From the NCBI RefSeq assembly GCF_046098205.1, contig NZ_JBJURJ010000005.1, forward strand, positions 124,001-188,000: a stretch of DNA of 64,000 nt, written 5' to 3'. Below the pieces are notes generated by a model. That model worked only from the letters and a program-made list of their open reading frames with translations, made no database searches and had not been told where the DNA came from. Source of the DNA: Paenibacillus_AR mesotrionivorans (GTDB lineage Bacteria > Bacillota > Bacilli > Paenibacillales > NBRC-103111). The translations under genes and the position numbers were made by a program. Of the stretch, positions 49,350 through 57,281 are shown in pieces. Positions within the stretch are counted from its first letter, which is position 1, and each line of letters starts with the position of its first letter.

Positions 49350-50799
49350 GGCCTTCCTCCCTTCCCGGGGAATGGGTCCGCACAGGCAACTGAAACCGGA
49401 CCGTCGTCCCTCCGCCCAGGCTGCTTTCAATGTCAATCTGCTCCCCGCCGTCAAAAAATAAATGCAGCCGCTTAAAGACATTGGCCGTCCCCAGCCCGGT
49501 AGAGCCCGCTTTACTGTGGAAGGGGGCCGAAACCTCCTCTGTCCAGGAATGGAGCAGCTTTGTCCGCGTCTTGGCGTCCATTCCCGCCCCGTTATCTTTA
49601 ATTTCGATCAGAACCCGGGAGCCAGATGAGGCAATGCGCAGCATAAGCAAGGCGCCCTCCTCCATATTTTCCACACCGTGTATCAGGGCATTCTCCAGAA
49701 TCGGCTGCAGAGTCAGACAGGGCACCGCCTGATCCAGCGCCCCCTCGTCAATCTCCGTCTCGAACCGGATCCGCTCCCGGAAGCGGGCTTTTTGGATGGC
49801 CATGTATTCGCCTGCATGCTCTACCTCCTCCCGCAGAGTTACGGGATGATTCAGCTTCTGGAGATTATAACGGAGCAGCCGGGAAACGGAGACCGTCAGG
49901 TCGCTGGTTTTCTCCGCCCCCTCCAGATAGGCCAGCTTGGCAACGGCATTCAGAGTATTAAACAGGAAGTGGGGATTGATCTGGCTCTGCAGCGTCTTCA
50001 GCTCCAATTCCTTGACCAGGCGGTCCTTCTCCATACTTTTGACGTTCTTCTCCATCAGGTCCCGGATATTGTCCAGCATCTGATTGAAGGTCTGGCACAG
50101 AATCCCAATCTCGTCTCCCGTATGCATATTGGGCGCCTTGGTATCCCATTTCCCCTTGGAAATCTGCTTGGCGGTCAGCACCAGACGACGGATCGGCCCG
50201 CTGATGCTGGAGGACAGCCACAAGGAAATCACTACGCTTAGAATCGCCACCGTAAAAACCAGATACACCCCGATCCGGTTGATCCGTTTGTTGGAGCCCA
50301 TGATATCCTCGTAGAGCGGCCGGTAATGCTCCAGCTCCAGATCAACCAGCGCCTGCCCGTCCTCGGCAATATACCGGGAGGTCTGCTCTGCCTGAAGATA
50401 CGCCACCGCCTTGGTTTTGGAATCCAGCTCCATGCTGGTCAGAAGCTCCCATGTCTGATCGAGGAACGTGTCCATCATATTCACATAATTCTCTACCTGG
50501 AGGGTGTTGGACACATTCTTCTCCATCTCTCCGATGTTTCGTCTCAGCTCCCGCAGCCCCTTGACATGCCGCTCCAGCTCGGGATAACTCTCGGCATCCA
50601 GTTGGATCACATAACGGTTCAGATAACGCATGACCTCCTTGCTCTCCCGGGAAACCTGCTTATAAAGCAGAAGGCGGTCCATCATCACCGAATAGGTCTC
50701 CTGGACATTGCGGCTGCTATTGAAGATAAAATAACTGACAAAGCTCAGCAGCAGAGCCAGCAAGGGAATGAAGATGAACATTTTCTTATGGATGCTCAT
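49342..50799 (-). CDS. Sensor histidine kinase (LytS/YesM type) of the xylose-sensing module
   Basis: 485 residues; ATG overlaps the stop of the sensor gene (ATGA), with GGAGG 8-9 nt upstream. Helix 1 ~8-28 (FIFIPLLALLLSFVSYFIF), extracellular region ~30-180, helix 2 (IGVYLVFTVAILSVVISLWL), HAMP ~205-260, His box SQINPHFLFNTLNAVAKLAYL near 270, HATPase with QPILENALIHGVENM, DNGAGM and GLGTANVFKRL. The small external region suits signal reception from the membrane-anchored sugar-binding partner encoded just upstream rather than direct ligand binding. Phosphorylates the YesN-type regulator encoded next. Confidence 0.9.
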   Translation of the reverse strand: MSIHKKMFIFIPLLALLLSFVSYFIFNSSRNVQETYSVMMDRLLLYKQVSRESKEVMRYLNRYVIQLDAESYPELERHVKGLRELRRNIGEMEKNVSNTLQVENYVNMMDTFLDQTWELLTSMELDSKTKAVAYLQAEQTSRYIAEDGQALVDLELEHYRPLYEDIMGSNKRINRIGVYLVFTVAILSVVISLWLSSSISGPIRRLVLTAKQISKGKWDTKAPNMHTGDEIGILCQTFNQMLDNIRDLMEKNVKSMEKDRLVKELELKTLQSQINPHFLFNTLNAVAKLAYLEGAEKTSDLTVSVSRLLRYNLQKLNHPVTLREEVEHAGEYMAIQKARFRERIRFETEIDEGALDQAVPCLTLQPILENALIHGVENMEEGALLMLRIASSGSRVLIEIKDNGAGMDAKTRTKLLHSWTEEVSAPFHSKAGSTGLGTANVFKRLHLFFDGGEQIDIESSLGGGTTVRFQLPVRTHSPGREEGHV

Positions 50800-51791
50800 G
50801 GAGTTTTACCTCCATCGGCCACCGGCGGGCTGCTGCGGTCCATCACATCTGCGTTGGTATAACGGATATCCTGGAATGGCTTCCCTTCAAAATGGTTCTC
50901 CAGCAGCTGTACCGACAGCTCTCCCATCCGGTAGGGCTGCTGAACAACCGTGGCCAAAATCTCCCCGTTGCGAATGGCGTGAATGGTATCCGGCAGATCA
51001 TCGAAGCCGATAATCTGTATATCCTTACGCTTCAAGCTCCTGGCCGATTGGAGAATACCCAAGGCATCCGTCGCGCTGGTTCCAACCATAACGGTAATTT
51101 CCGGGTGGCTCTGCAGCATTTCCGCCGCCTGCTGGATGGCCTCCATCATGGAGATATTGGAGGAGCGGACATCCACAATGGCAAGCTCCGGATATTCCCG
51201 AATCACACGTTTGATCCCTTCCAGACGTTGGAGCTGGTTTTCCGCACTTTCGCTGCCGATAATAACGCCGATTTTCCCCGTTCCTTCGGTGGCCTTCACC
51301 ACCAGCTGTCCCAGCTTCCGTCCCGCCTCCAGATTATCTGTCCCGACAAAGGCCATCCGTTTGCTGTCCGGCGCATCTGTATCCACGGTAACCACCGGTA
51401 TGCCCCGCTCCACCGCCTTGTTGATGACCGGGTTAAACTTGGCCTGGTTCAGGCCCTGCACGATGATGCCATCCACCCTCGACGCGATGGCCTTCTCCAG
51501 CAGCTTCAGCTGCTCCTCCATATTGTTGCGGACTGGTCCGATACATTCGATGGCGATGCGTGCTTTCTCCGCGGCTTTTATGGCTCCTTGCTCCACCAAT
51601 TGCCAATAAGGATGGCCCTGCTCCTGCTCGATCAGCACAATGTGCCGTTCCTGACCCGAAGGCTGGCTGCCGCCCCGAAGCTGGTCTGTGATCCGGGTAA
51701 TTTTGATGGTTTCCTGGGCGAAGCTGGTCATAAAATACGAAAAAACAGCCAGCACCACCAGGCTGCCAATCAGCCACTTTTTATCCGTCAA
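50796..51791 (-). CDS. Membrane-anchored sugar-binding sensor protein (XylFII type)
   Basis: 331 residues from the TTG at 51791, chosen because AGGGGG lies 8 nt upstream; an ATG at 51815 lacks a site. An uncleaved N-terminal anchor (WLIGSLVVLAVFSYFMTSFA) is followed by a Peripla_BP_4/LacI-like binding domain (~45-310): HPYWQLVEQGAIKAAEKARI, VDGIIVQGLNQAKFNPVI, RGIPVVTVDTDAPDSKRMAFVGTDN, DIQIIGFDDLPDTIHAIRNG. It has no lipobox, unlike the importer lipoprotein. Sugar sensors of this form (XylFII) dock on the kinase and signal xylose. First gene of the operon, with a perfect cre site 33 bp upstream of the start codon. Confidence 0.88.
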   Translation of the reverse strand: MTDKKWLIGSLVVLAVFSYFMTSFAQETIKITRITDQLRGGSQPSGQERHIVLIEQEQGHPYWQLVEQGAIKAAEKARIAIECIGPVRNNMEEQLKLLEKAIASRVDGIIVQGLNQAKFNPVINKAVERGIPVVTVDTDAPDSKRMAFVGTDNLEAGRKLGQLVVKATEGTGKIGVIIGSESAENQLQRLEGIKRVIREYPELAIVDVRSSNISMMEAIQQAAEMLQSHPEITVMVGTSATDALGILQSARSLKRKDIQIIGFDDLPDTIHAIRNGEILATVVQQPYRMGELSVQLLENHFEGKPFQDIRYTNADVMDRSSPPVADGGKTP

Positions 51792-51823
51792 GCTTTTGTC
51801 CCCCTCTATTCGCATAAATCAAT

Positions 51824-51837
51824 TGTAAGCGATTACA
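51824..51837 (-). promoter_or_regulatory. cre operator upstream of the sensor operon
   Basis: TGTAAGCGATTACA (plus-strand reading), a full match to TGTAANCGNTNNCA, sits just upstream of the XylFII-type gene. It suggests catabolite repression of the sensor itself. Confidence 0.75.
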
Positions 51838-51958
51838 TTTTTAATGGACATACAATGGGCGTTCCACTTAAGTATATAGTACCGAAAAACCTGTGGATAC
51901 GGGTAAAGGAAGCTAGCATTTTTTTGCCGGTGACTAGCACCAGGACGCAGAAAAAGAA

Positions 51959-52179
51959 GGTGCTGTCCAAAAAGTCCGTCAAGATGAATAAATATTCGGC
52001 AGAAAGGACCGGGAGGAAAAGGGTGGCTTGAGGGCGAGTTTTTTGGCCGCTTTTTACCATAAAATCGAATCAAAAGAAAGCGGACAAAACGTGTTTGAAG
52101 CTTCCAAGACAGCCTTTTCCGGGAGGGAGTGTATCTTTCCGAATATTTATTCATTCCATTTGACTTTTTGAACAGCACC
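51959..52179. mobile_element. 221-bp palindromic MITE-like element
   Basis: GGTGCTGTCCAAAAAGTC at the left faces the inverted GGTGCTGTTCAAAAAGTC at the right; both arms go on to share ATGAATAAATATTCGG and a GGGAGG..AAAAGG block, so about 75 bp of each arm is related. A CCGCTTT...AAAGCGG hairpin occupies the centre. No transposase frame is present. It fills most of the 480-bp gap between the sensor operon and the ABC-2 genes; nothing else is seen there. Confidence 0.7.
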
Positions 52180-52271
52180 CTCCTGTTTAGGCAGTAATTG
52201 TTACCCTTGGCAAACGCCTATTCATACTACCGCGATTGAAACCAAGCATCGAACATCATCGTCCGCTTGAA

Positions 52272-53066
52272 TTAGCTGCTCGCGCTTTTGTAATGCCTGA
52301 GTCCAAAGCTCCAGAACCATAGTGCAATACAGGTAAAGCAAACCACTGTCAGCAGCCCGTACATGATTCCGGCTGCTCCCAGCTTCCCGGCAATAAATTG
52401 GGTAGGCAGGGTTGACATGATCCCATACGGAAGCACGAAGTAAAACAACACCTTGAACGCTCCCTTGAAAAGGGTTCCCGGTACCTTCATGCATAGCTCC
52501 AGCAGCTCTTCCAGCCTTGTGATGTTCCCCGCAGAAATAACAAAAAAGGGGATGGTCCGCAGAATTAGCCCCACGTCATACCAGAGAACCGTCATCAGCA
52601 GCACCAGCAGCACATACCCCCCCATATTCCAAACCGTCATATCCACTGTTGTCTGTGACAGGCCGTAGCCGATAATTCCCATGCTCAGGAATAGTAAGGG
52701 AACGGAGCCGGGATTAATGTTCTCAAAGGTAAGCCGCAGCAAGGGGTTCATAGGTTTGGTCAAATAATGATCCAGATTGCCGTTGGCTATCTTGGCGGGA
52801 ATACCGTTTATTCCGAAGAAGAACAGGACCATATTGAGCGCATTGATCAGAGAAAAGGTTCCGATAAAAATGTACATTTCCCCTTGCGTCCAGCCTCCTA
52901 TGGAATCGACTTGCGAGTATATGGAAGAAAAGACCAGAAGCTGCACGAGAAACAGGCTGCCGTCAACAAAGAACGCTCCGAAAAAAGACAGCCGAAATAC
53001 CATCATGTGGGATAATTTCATTTTGAAAAGAATTAGGATGATACGCAATTGTTTGCCCAGACTCAT
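52272..53066 (-). CDS. ABC-2 family exporter permease (DUF990 type), subunit 2
   Basis: 264 residues, about six membrane helices (FGAFFVDGSLFLVQLLVFSSIY; MYIFIGTFSLINALNMVLFFFG; GGYVLLVLLMTVLWYDVGLIL). The short loop ANGNLDHYLTKPMNPL is typical of DUF990 permeases. The ATG overlaps the stop of the preceding permease gene (ATGA). With the other permease and the ATPase it would form an exporter. Last gene of the MutS2-like operon; no terminator is visible before the MITE-like element. Confidence 0.88.
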   Translation of the reverse strand: MSLGKQLRIILILFKMKLSHMMVFRLSFFGAFFVDGSLFLVQLLVFSSIYSQVDSIGGWTQGEMYIFIGTFSLINALNMVLFFFGINGIPAKIANGNLDHYLTKPMNPLLRLTFENINPGSVPLLFLSMGIIGYGLSQTTVDMTVWNMGGYVLLVLLMTVLWYDVGLILRTIPFFVISAGNITRLEELLELCMKVPGTLFKGAFKVLFYFVLPYGIMSTLPTQFIAGKLGAAGIMYGLLTVVCFTCIALWFWSFGLRHYKSASS

Positions 53067-53863
53067 ATCCCCACCCCATCATACCTGATGCGCAGCCGGT
53101 TATAGGCCATCCGGTTAATCGGAATAAACAGCAGCACCCACACCGACAGCGAGATAAGCCCTGCCGCGATTTCTTCGTGATTCCTGCCTACAAGCAGCAT
53201 GGAGGGGAGATAGGTCACGTAATAAAAGGGGAACAAGCGCATCCCCTCTTGTATACCCGGCGGCAGTAAGCTCAAAGGCATCATGGTCCCGGTTATAAAA
53301 GCGACCATCATTCCTTTAATCATCAGAAACAAGCCGATATCCTGGAATTTGAAGGTGAGTATGCCAAGCAAAAAGTTCAGCTGAATCATAAATAGCAGGC
53401 CCAGAACAAGCATGATTACAGCGGGGACAATTACGGCAGGGTCCGCCGTCAGGACAAGTCTGATCCGGAATATTACTGTCCAAACCAGGGCAGCGGCCAG
53501 ATTAAACAACATATAGAAAGCAGCCGCCCCCGCAGTTCGCGCGATAAAATTCCCCAATACCTGGGACGGGATGACCATATACTTGGAAAATGACCCGTCG
53601 CGGATGCGAGCGGAGATTTCACCGCTGACCCCGTTTGACATATCCAGCTGGGACAGAAAAGAGCTGATGATGTAGTAGCTTAGCATCGTATTGTAGGTAA
53701 ACCCGGCAACCTCATTTTTTTCCCCAAAAATAGCTCCCCACAGAATGTAAGCGAACAGGATCTTGGTGATGGTAAACAGCATATGAAAAGCAATATCAAA
53801 CCGCCAAACCAGCTGGGCTTTAAAGATAATTTTGGAAATTTCAACGTATTTCCTCATAGGCAT
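53063..53863 (-). CDS. ABC-2 family exporter permease (DUF990 type), subunit 1
   Basis: 266 residues, about six membrane helices, homologous in plan to the next permease. Blocks: FAYILWGAIFGEKNEVAGF, a coupling region DGSFSKYMVIPSQVLGNF, and a long central hydrophobic stretch (AVIVPAVIMLVLGLLFMIQLNFLLGIL). Starts inside the ATPase gene (10-bp overlap) and overlaps the next gene by 4 bp, so translation is coupled throughout. DUF990 permease pairs act with one ATPase; substrates are poorly known. Confidence 0.88.
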   Translation of the reverse strand: MPMRKYVEISKIIFKAQLVWRFDIAFHMLFTITKILFAYILWGAIFGEKNEVAGFTYNTMLSYYIISSFLSQLDMSNGVSGEISARIRDGSFSKYMVIPSQVLGNFIARTAGAAAFYMLFNLAAALVWTVIFRIRLVLTADPAVIVPAVIMLVLGLLFMIQLNFLLGILTFKFQDIGLFLMIKGMMVAFITGTMMPLSLLPPGIQEGMRLFPFYYVTYLPSMLLVGRNHEEIAAGLISLSVWVLLFIPINRMAYNRLRIRYDGVGI

Positions 53864-54837
53864 GGCCTTCCACGGTCATTATAAATGCGTTCTACCACAT
53901 TTCCGATATCTTCTTCCTCAACGGTTACATCACGGATGCTGTAGTGATTCATCAATTCCTTCAGGATGAACTGTGCCCGTTCTTTTCTGACCATAAACGA
54001 AAGCATAAACGGATTTTGCTCTATGATGTCCACCTCCTCCTTCAGTGCAACCTCCGTCTCCTCCTCAAAGGCAACGCTGATTTTTTTATGGGTTTGGTAC
54101 TTTTCAAAAAGAGTCGTTGTATCGCCGTCATACAGCTTCGTACCCGCATTGATGACTACGCATCTTCTGCATAAGCTCAAGATATCCTCCATGTAATGAG
54201 AGGTCAACAGCACCGTCGTGCCTTTTTCCGCATTAACTTCTTTCAGAAAGTTGCGGATTTGCTTCTGGGCAACCGCATCCAGCCCGATCGTTGGTTCATC
54301 CAGAAACAGGACCTTCGGATTATGAAGCAGGGCCGCTATCAGCTCCATCTTCATCCGCTCACCCAGGGACAGCGTTCTTACTTGCACATTCAGATAGGCT
54401 TCCACACCGAACAGCTCCATAAAATAGCTCAGATTCCTGCGGTATTCCTGCTCCGGAATACTGTATAGCTCCTTGAACAGCAGAAACGTATCGGCCGCGG
54501 ACAGCTCGAAGAACAGCTGGCTTTTTTGGCCCATGACCACGGCATACTGGCGCTTTAGCTCATTCTCCAGCGTGTTTGGGTAGAAGCCCAGCACGGACAA
54601 TTCACCTGATGTTTTGGCAATAATACCGGTCAGCATTTTGATCAGGGTTGTTTTTCCGGCGCCATTGGGACCGATCAATCCTACAAACTCTCCTTGTTGT
54701 ACTTCAAGATTGAAGTCGGACACTGCGGTTTTTTCAATATACCGGCGATGGAAAAGGCTTTTTACGCTTCCAAGCAAACCTTCCTCCTTTTCAAAGCGGC
54801 GGTAGGATTTCGTGAGATGGGCAGTTTGAATGATCAT
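53854..54837 (-). CDS. ABC exporter ATPase (partner of DUF990 permeases)
   Basis: 327 residues. Walker A GPNGAGKTTLIKM (~54), signature LSLGERMKMELIAAL (~156), Walker B VLFLDEPTIGLDAVAQ (~178), switch His in LLTSHYMED (~210), and a C-terminal extension (~240-327) with the strand/helix pattern usual in ABC-2 exporter ATPases. The N-terminal SYRRFEKEEGLLGSVKSLFHRRY insert is characteristic of the DUF990-linked subfamily. The ATG overlaps the stop of the MutS2-like gene by 4 bp. Energises the two permeases encoded downstream. Confidence 0.92.
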   Translation of the reverse strand: MIIQTAHLTKSYRRFEKEEGLLGSVKSLFHRRYIEKTAVSDFNLEVQQGEFVGLIGPNGAGKTTLIKMLTGIIAKTSGELSVLGFYPNTLENELKRQYAVVMGQKSQLFFELSAADTFLLFKELYSIPEQEYRRNLSYFMELFGVEAYLNVQVRTLSLGERMKMELIAALLHNPKVLFLDEPTIGLDAVAQKQIRNFLKEVNAEKGTTVLLTSHYMEDILSLCRRCVVINAGTKLYDGDTTTLFEKYQTHKKISVAFEEETEVALKEEVDIIEQNPFMLSFMVRKERAQFILKELMNHYSIRDVTVEEEDIGNVVERIYNDRGRPCL

Positions 54838-56774
54838 GAATCCTGATCCTCCTTATACGTGACAGTCAATCCCGGCTGATGCCCTTTTTCCATCCGGTGC
54901 CTTGCTTTACGGTTCTCCACCGTGTCGAACACAATGGAAAAATCGTAGTCCTCGGGATACAGCTCGGTTGCCGGAACAAGCAGCTTTACCCTCTTGTGTC
55001 TGATGAACTGCTTCTTTCCCTTGATTTGCACGCCGAGCATTCCGTTTTCATCCGAACGTTTAAAAATAATCCCGACTTCCTTTTGCGGATAAACCGTTAC
55101 ACTGTCCCCGATCTGAAACTTCTGCCCGCCATGCTGCACCGTTTTGGGAGGTGCATCCTTCTTCAGCCGGGGAGCCGCCGGCCTTACGTGCTTCGCATTC
55201 TTAGTGGTGTCCGTGTCAAAATGATGCGCTTCCTCCGGCAGGGGCGTTCCATTCGGCTTGTAGGCTTCCGCATACGCTCGCTTCAGCATATGGGGCGGAA
55301 AGCCAAGACGCTCAGCGATGTGCAAGGCGCAGCTTTCGCCGGCTTCTCCGATGCTCAGGCTGTACAGCGGCTTCAAGGTATCCCTGTCGAATTCCATTCT
55401 GGCGTTGATCAGCCCTTTGGATTGCATGGCAAATTCCTTGACCTGAGGATAGTGGGTCGTAGCTACAAACAGGCAGTTCTTGCGCCTGAGCTCATCCAGA
55501 ATGGCGATAGCCAGCCCCATTCCCTCGGCAGGATCGGTGCCGGAGCCCAATTCGTCAAGAAGCACCAACGTTTCATCTGTTGTCTGCTCCAGAATTTGGA
55601 TGATGCCTGTCAAGTGGGCAGAAAAAGTGGACAGATTCTCCGCGATGCTTTGACCATCCCCAATATCGCATAAAACAGCATTGTTCATGCAAAAGGAGGT
55701 TCCTTCAGCCGCGGGAACATGCAAACCGCTTTGAGCCATAAGCGACAATAACCCTACCGTTTTCAGGGCAACGGTTTTGCCGCCGGTGTTGGGCCCGGTC
55801 ACGACGATTCCTTGATATTCGCCGCCTAACTGAAAATCCAGGGGTATGCAGGATTCCTGCTTCAGCAGCGGATGGCGGCCCTGCCGGATGATGATCCGCC
55901 GGTCGGTTGTCAGCGGCACGGGAATCGCCTGCATCTGCGTAGAGAGCTTGGCTTTGGCAAAAATGAAATCCAGGGTTTCCATATGCTCCCTGTTCTGCTC
56001 GATTTCTGCGACTTGCTCTTCAACCAGTGCCGTAAGGGCACAGAGGACTTTTCTGATCTCATCCTCCTCCTCCAGCTGCAAAACGGTTATTTCATCCTGC
56101 AGCCTCCTGACGGATGCAGGCTCAATGAAGTATGTGCTGCCCGTGCCCGAGGCTTCGATAACCGTTCCATTCACCTGATTTTTGTATTCCTTCCTCACCG
56201 GAAGCACAAACCTGCCTGAACGGGTGGTGACGTATCCGTCGGCGAACCAGGCTTTATTACTGCGGAGAATATCGGCTAGCTTGGTTTTTACGGCTGCGGC
56301 GGCATTCTCCAGCTTTCGGCGGACTTGATGCAGGGCCGGGGACGCACTGCTGTCAACGATGCCATTGCGGATGGAGCGTTCAATCTCCTCTTGGAGTCCG
56401 TTCAATTCATGGAGCGAACCCCCGTAGAAGGCGATATCCACGTTTAGGAACTCCGACTTTCTCAGATAGCCCTTCATCCGTTTACATGAGCTCAAAAACT
56501 GCGAGACGTTTACTAGCTGTTCAGGAAAAAGCATTGCTCCCTGGCGTACCGTGCTTAACACCGGGTCAAGCTCCTTCATCAGCGCAAGGGGAGGATTGCC
56601 GACAGCGTCCAGCATTTTCCTCGCTTCCGTTGTTTCGTGCATCTGGTTTCTGCATTGGCTTTCGTTTAAGGACGGCTGCAGCGCCAGCAGCTTCTCTCTG
56701 GCCCCTTCCGACATGGCCAATTCGGCAAGACGTGCAAGTACCGTATGAAACTCCAGTGTATAATTCTGATTCAT
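54834..56774 (-). CDS. MutS2-like ATPase lacking the Smr domain
   Basis: 646 residues against about 785 for full MutS2. Lever/clamp helices ~1-280; ATPase with Walker A GPNTGGKTVALKTVG (~328), Walker B LVLLDELGSGTDPAEG (~400) and switch ATTHYPQVKEFA; a KOW-like beta domain at ~545-600 (QIGDSVTVYPQKEVGIIF). The C-terminal Smr nuclease domain of MutS2 is absent; the protein ends with a short tail (VFDTVENRKARHRM). Established: full MutS2 of Bacillus binds collided ribosomes and can split them. Inference: this short form may act on ribosomes rather than on DNA, which fits an attenuator-like leader and coupling to an exporter. ATG has GGGAGG about 8 nt upstream. First structural gene of the operon. 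Confidence 0.88.
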   Translation of the reverse strand: MNQNYTLEFHTVLARLAELAMSEGAREKLLALQPSLNESQCRNQMHETTEARKMLDAVGNPPLALMKELDPVLSTVRQGAMLFPEQLVNVSQFLSSCKRMKGYLRKSEFLNVDIAFYGGSLHELNGLQEEIERSIRNGIVDSSASPALHQVRRKLENAAAAVKTKLADILRSNKAWFADGYVTTRSGRFVLPVRKEYKNQVNGTVIEASGTGSTYFIEPASVRRLQDEITVLQLEEEDEIRKVLCALTALVEEQVAEIEQNREHMETLDFIFAKAKLSTQMQAIPVPLTTDRRIIIRQGRHPLLKQESCIPLDFQLGGEYQGIVVTGPNTGGKTVALKTVGLLSLMAQSGLHVPAAEGTSFCMNNAVLCDIGDGQSIAENLSTFSAHLTGIIQILEQTTDETLVLLDELGSGTDPAEGMGLAIAILDELRRKNCLFVATTHYPQVKEFAMQSKGLINARMEFDRDTLKPLYSLSIGEAGESCALHIAERLGFPPHMLKRAYAEAYKPNGTPLPEEAHHFDTDTTKNAKHVRPAAPRLKKDAPPKTVQHGGQKFQIGDSVTVYPQKEVGIIFKRSDENGMLGVQIKGKKQFIRHKRVKLLVPATELYPEDYDFSIVFDTVENRKARHRMEKGHQPGLTVTYKEDQDS

Positions 56775-56941
56775 TGAACAAACCTCCCTTGGATGTTGAG
56801 ACGCAAAAAATCCGCACGAGAGGCTGCCCCGGCTCCCAGATCAGATCTGAAAGCAGGCAGAATACTCCTGCGGGCGCATCAACCAGACATACCACCGGTA
56901 GGCGGTTTGAGGTTGGGAGATGTAACAATTTGAAGAAATAC

Positions 56942-56976
56942 TAAAAAGAGCGCAACGGAAAAAGCCCATCGCACTC
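56942..56976 (-). terminator. Terminator-like hairpin 2 in the MutS2-like leader
   Basis: On the minus strand GAGTGCGA pairs with TTGCGCTC (two wobble pairs), followed by TTTTTAG. It lies about 170 nt before the MutS2-like start codon. A CCGGAA/TTCCGG hairpin (56986-57006) precedes it. It could end readthrough from maf or act as an attenuator; the promoter at 57261 makes attenuation attractive. Confidence 0.6.
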
Positions 56977-57063
56977 CGCAAAATCCCGGAAAAAACCACA
57001 TTCCGGTCAATATGCTGTATAACTCAAATGGTTATCACGGAGTATTCTGTAAGGCGTCATTTC

Positions 57064-57094
57064 AAAAACGCGGCAAGCCGTACGCTTGAGCGTT
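57064..57094 (-). terminator. Terminator-like hairpin 1 in the MutS2-like leader
   Basis: On the minus strand AACGC-T-CAAGC pairs with GCTTG-CC-GCGTT around a GTACG loop and runs into TTTTTGA. It lies 70 nt downstream of the small leader ORF, a usual position for a translation-controlled attenuator. Confidence 0.6.
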
Positions 57095-57116
57095 CTTGGA
57101 AAGGCAGACTGAAACA

Positions 57117-57136
57117 AAGCAGGCGCTATCCTGCTT
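57117..57136 (-). promoter_or_regulatory. Leader hairpin (pause or antiterminator candidate)
   Basis: AAGCAGG and CCTGCTT form a perfect 7-bp stem with a 6-nt loop between the leader ORF and terminator-like hairpin 1. A further small hairpin (TCAACT-GAAT-AGTTGA) covers the leader stop codon, and its first arm can alternatively pair with sequence next to the leader ribosome site. Confidence 0.5.
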
Positions 57137-57163
57137 CTCCCCAGGCAAGCCTCTCTCAACTAT

Positions 57164-57199
57164 TCAGTTGAAAATCACCATTACAGAAGATACCGACAT
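57164..57199 (-). CDS. Leader peptide (11 residues) of the MutS2-like/ABC operon
   Basis: ATG at 57199 to TGA at 57164 encodes MSVSSVMVIFN. AAAGGA lies 8 nt upstream. The ORF starts about 27 nt after the predicted transcription start. It resembles in size and placement the leader peptides of inducible ribosome-targeting-antibiotic resistance genes (erm, msr, ABC-F and bmrCD systems), in which drug-stalled ribosomes alter downstream folding. The peptide sequence matches none that I recall. Its reality rests on the promoter, ribosome site and hairpins around it; it needs experimental support. Confidence 0.55.
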   Translation of the reverse strand: MSVSSVMVIFN

Positions 57200-57232
57200 G
57201 AAAACCATCCTTTCAAACTGTATTTGATCCTC

Positions 57233-57261
57233 ATCATATAGGAGAGCCTTGGAAAAGTCAA
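57233..57261 (-). promoter_or_regulatory. Strong sigma-A promoter of the MutS2-like/ABC leader
   Basis: TTGACT (57261-57256), 17-bp spacer, TATGAT (57238-57233) on the minus strand, starting 20 bp after the maf stop codon. The transcript would have a leader of about 450 nt. Near-consensus boxes before such a long leader argue for control after initiation. Confidence 0.75.
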
Positions 57262-57281
57262 TCCACGGCAAATTCATTTGC

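Noticed and set aside
51819..52178. A 119-codon minus-strand frame between the sensor operon and the ABC-2 genes
   Set aside because: It lies almost wholly within a palindromic MITE-like element and reads through both arms; no ribosome site or domain.
56566..56928. A 120-codon minus-strand frame overlapping the start of the MutS2-like gene
   Set aside because: It overlaps the MutS2-like N-terminus in a different frame, begins with TTG without a ribosome site, and lies downstream of a terminator-like hairpin; the 11-codon ORF at 57164-57199 is the better leader candidate.
56775..56941. T-box or other known riboswitch in the proximal MutS2-like leader
   Set aside because: I found no T-box bulge sequence or other riboswitch consensus; only short hairpins and a weak stem before a T-run near 56805 were seen.
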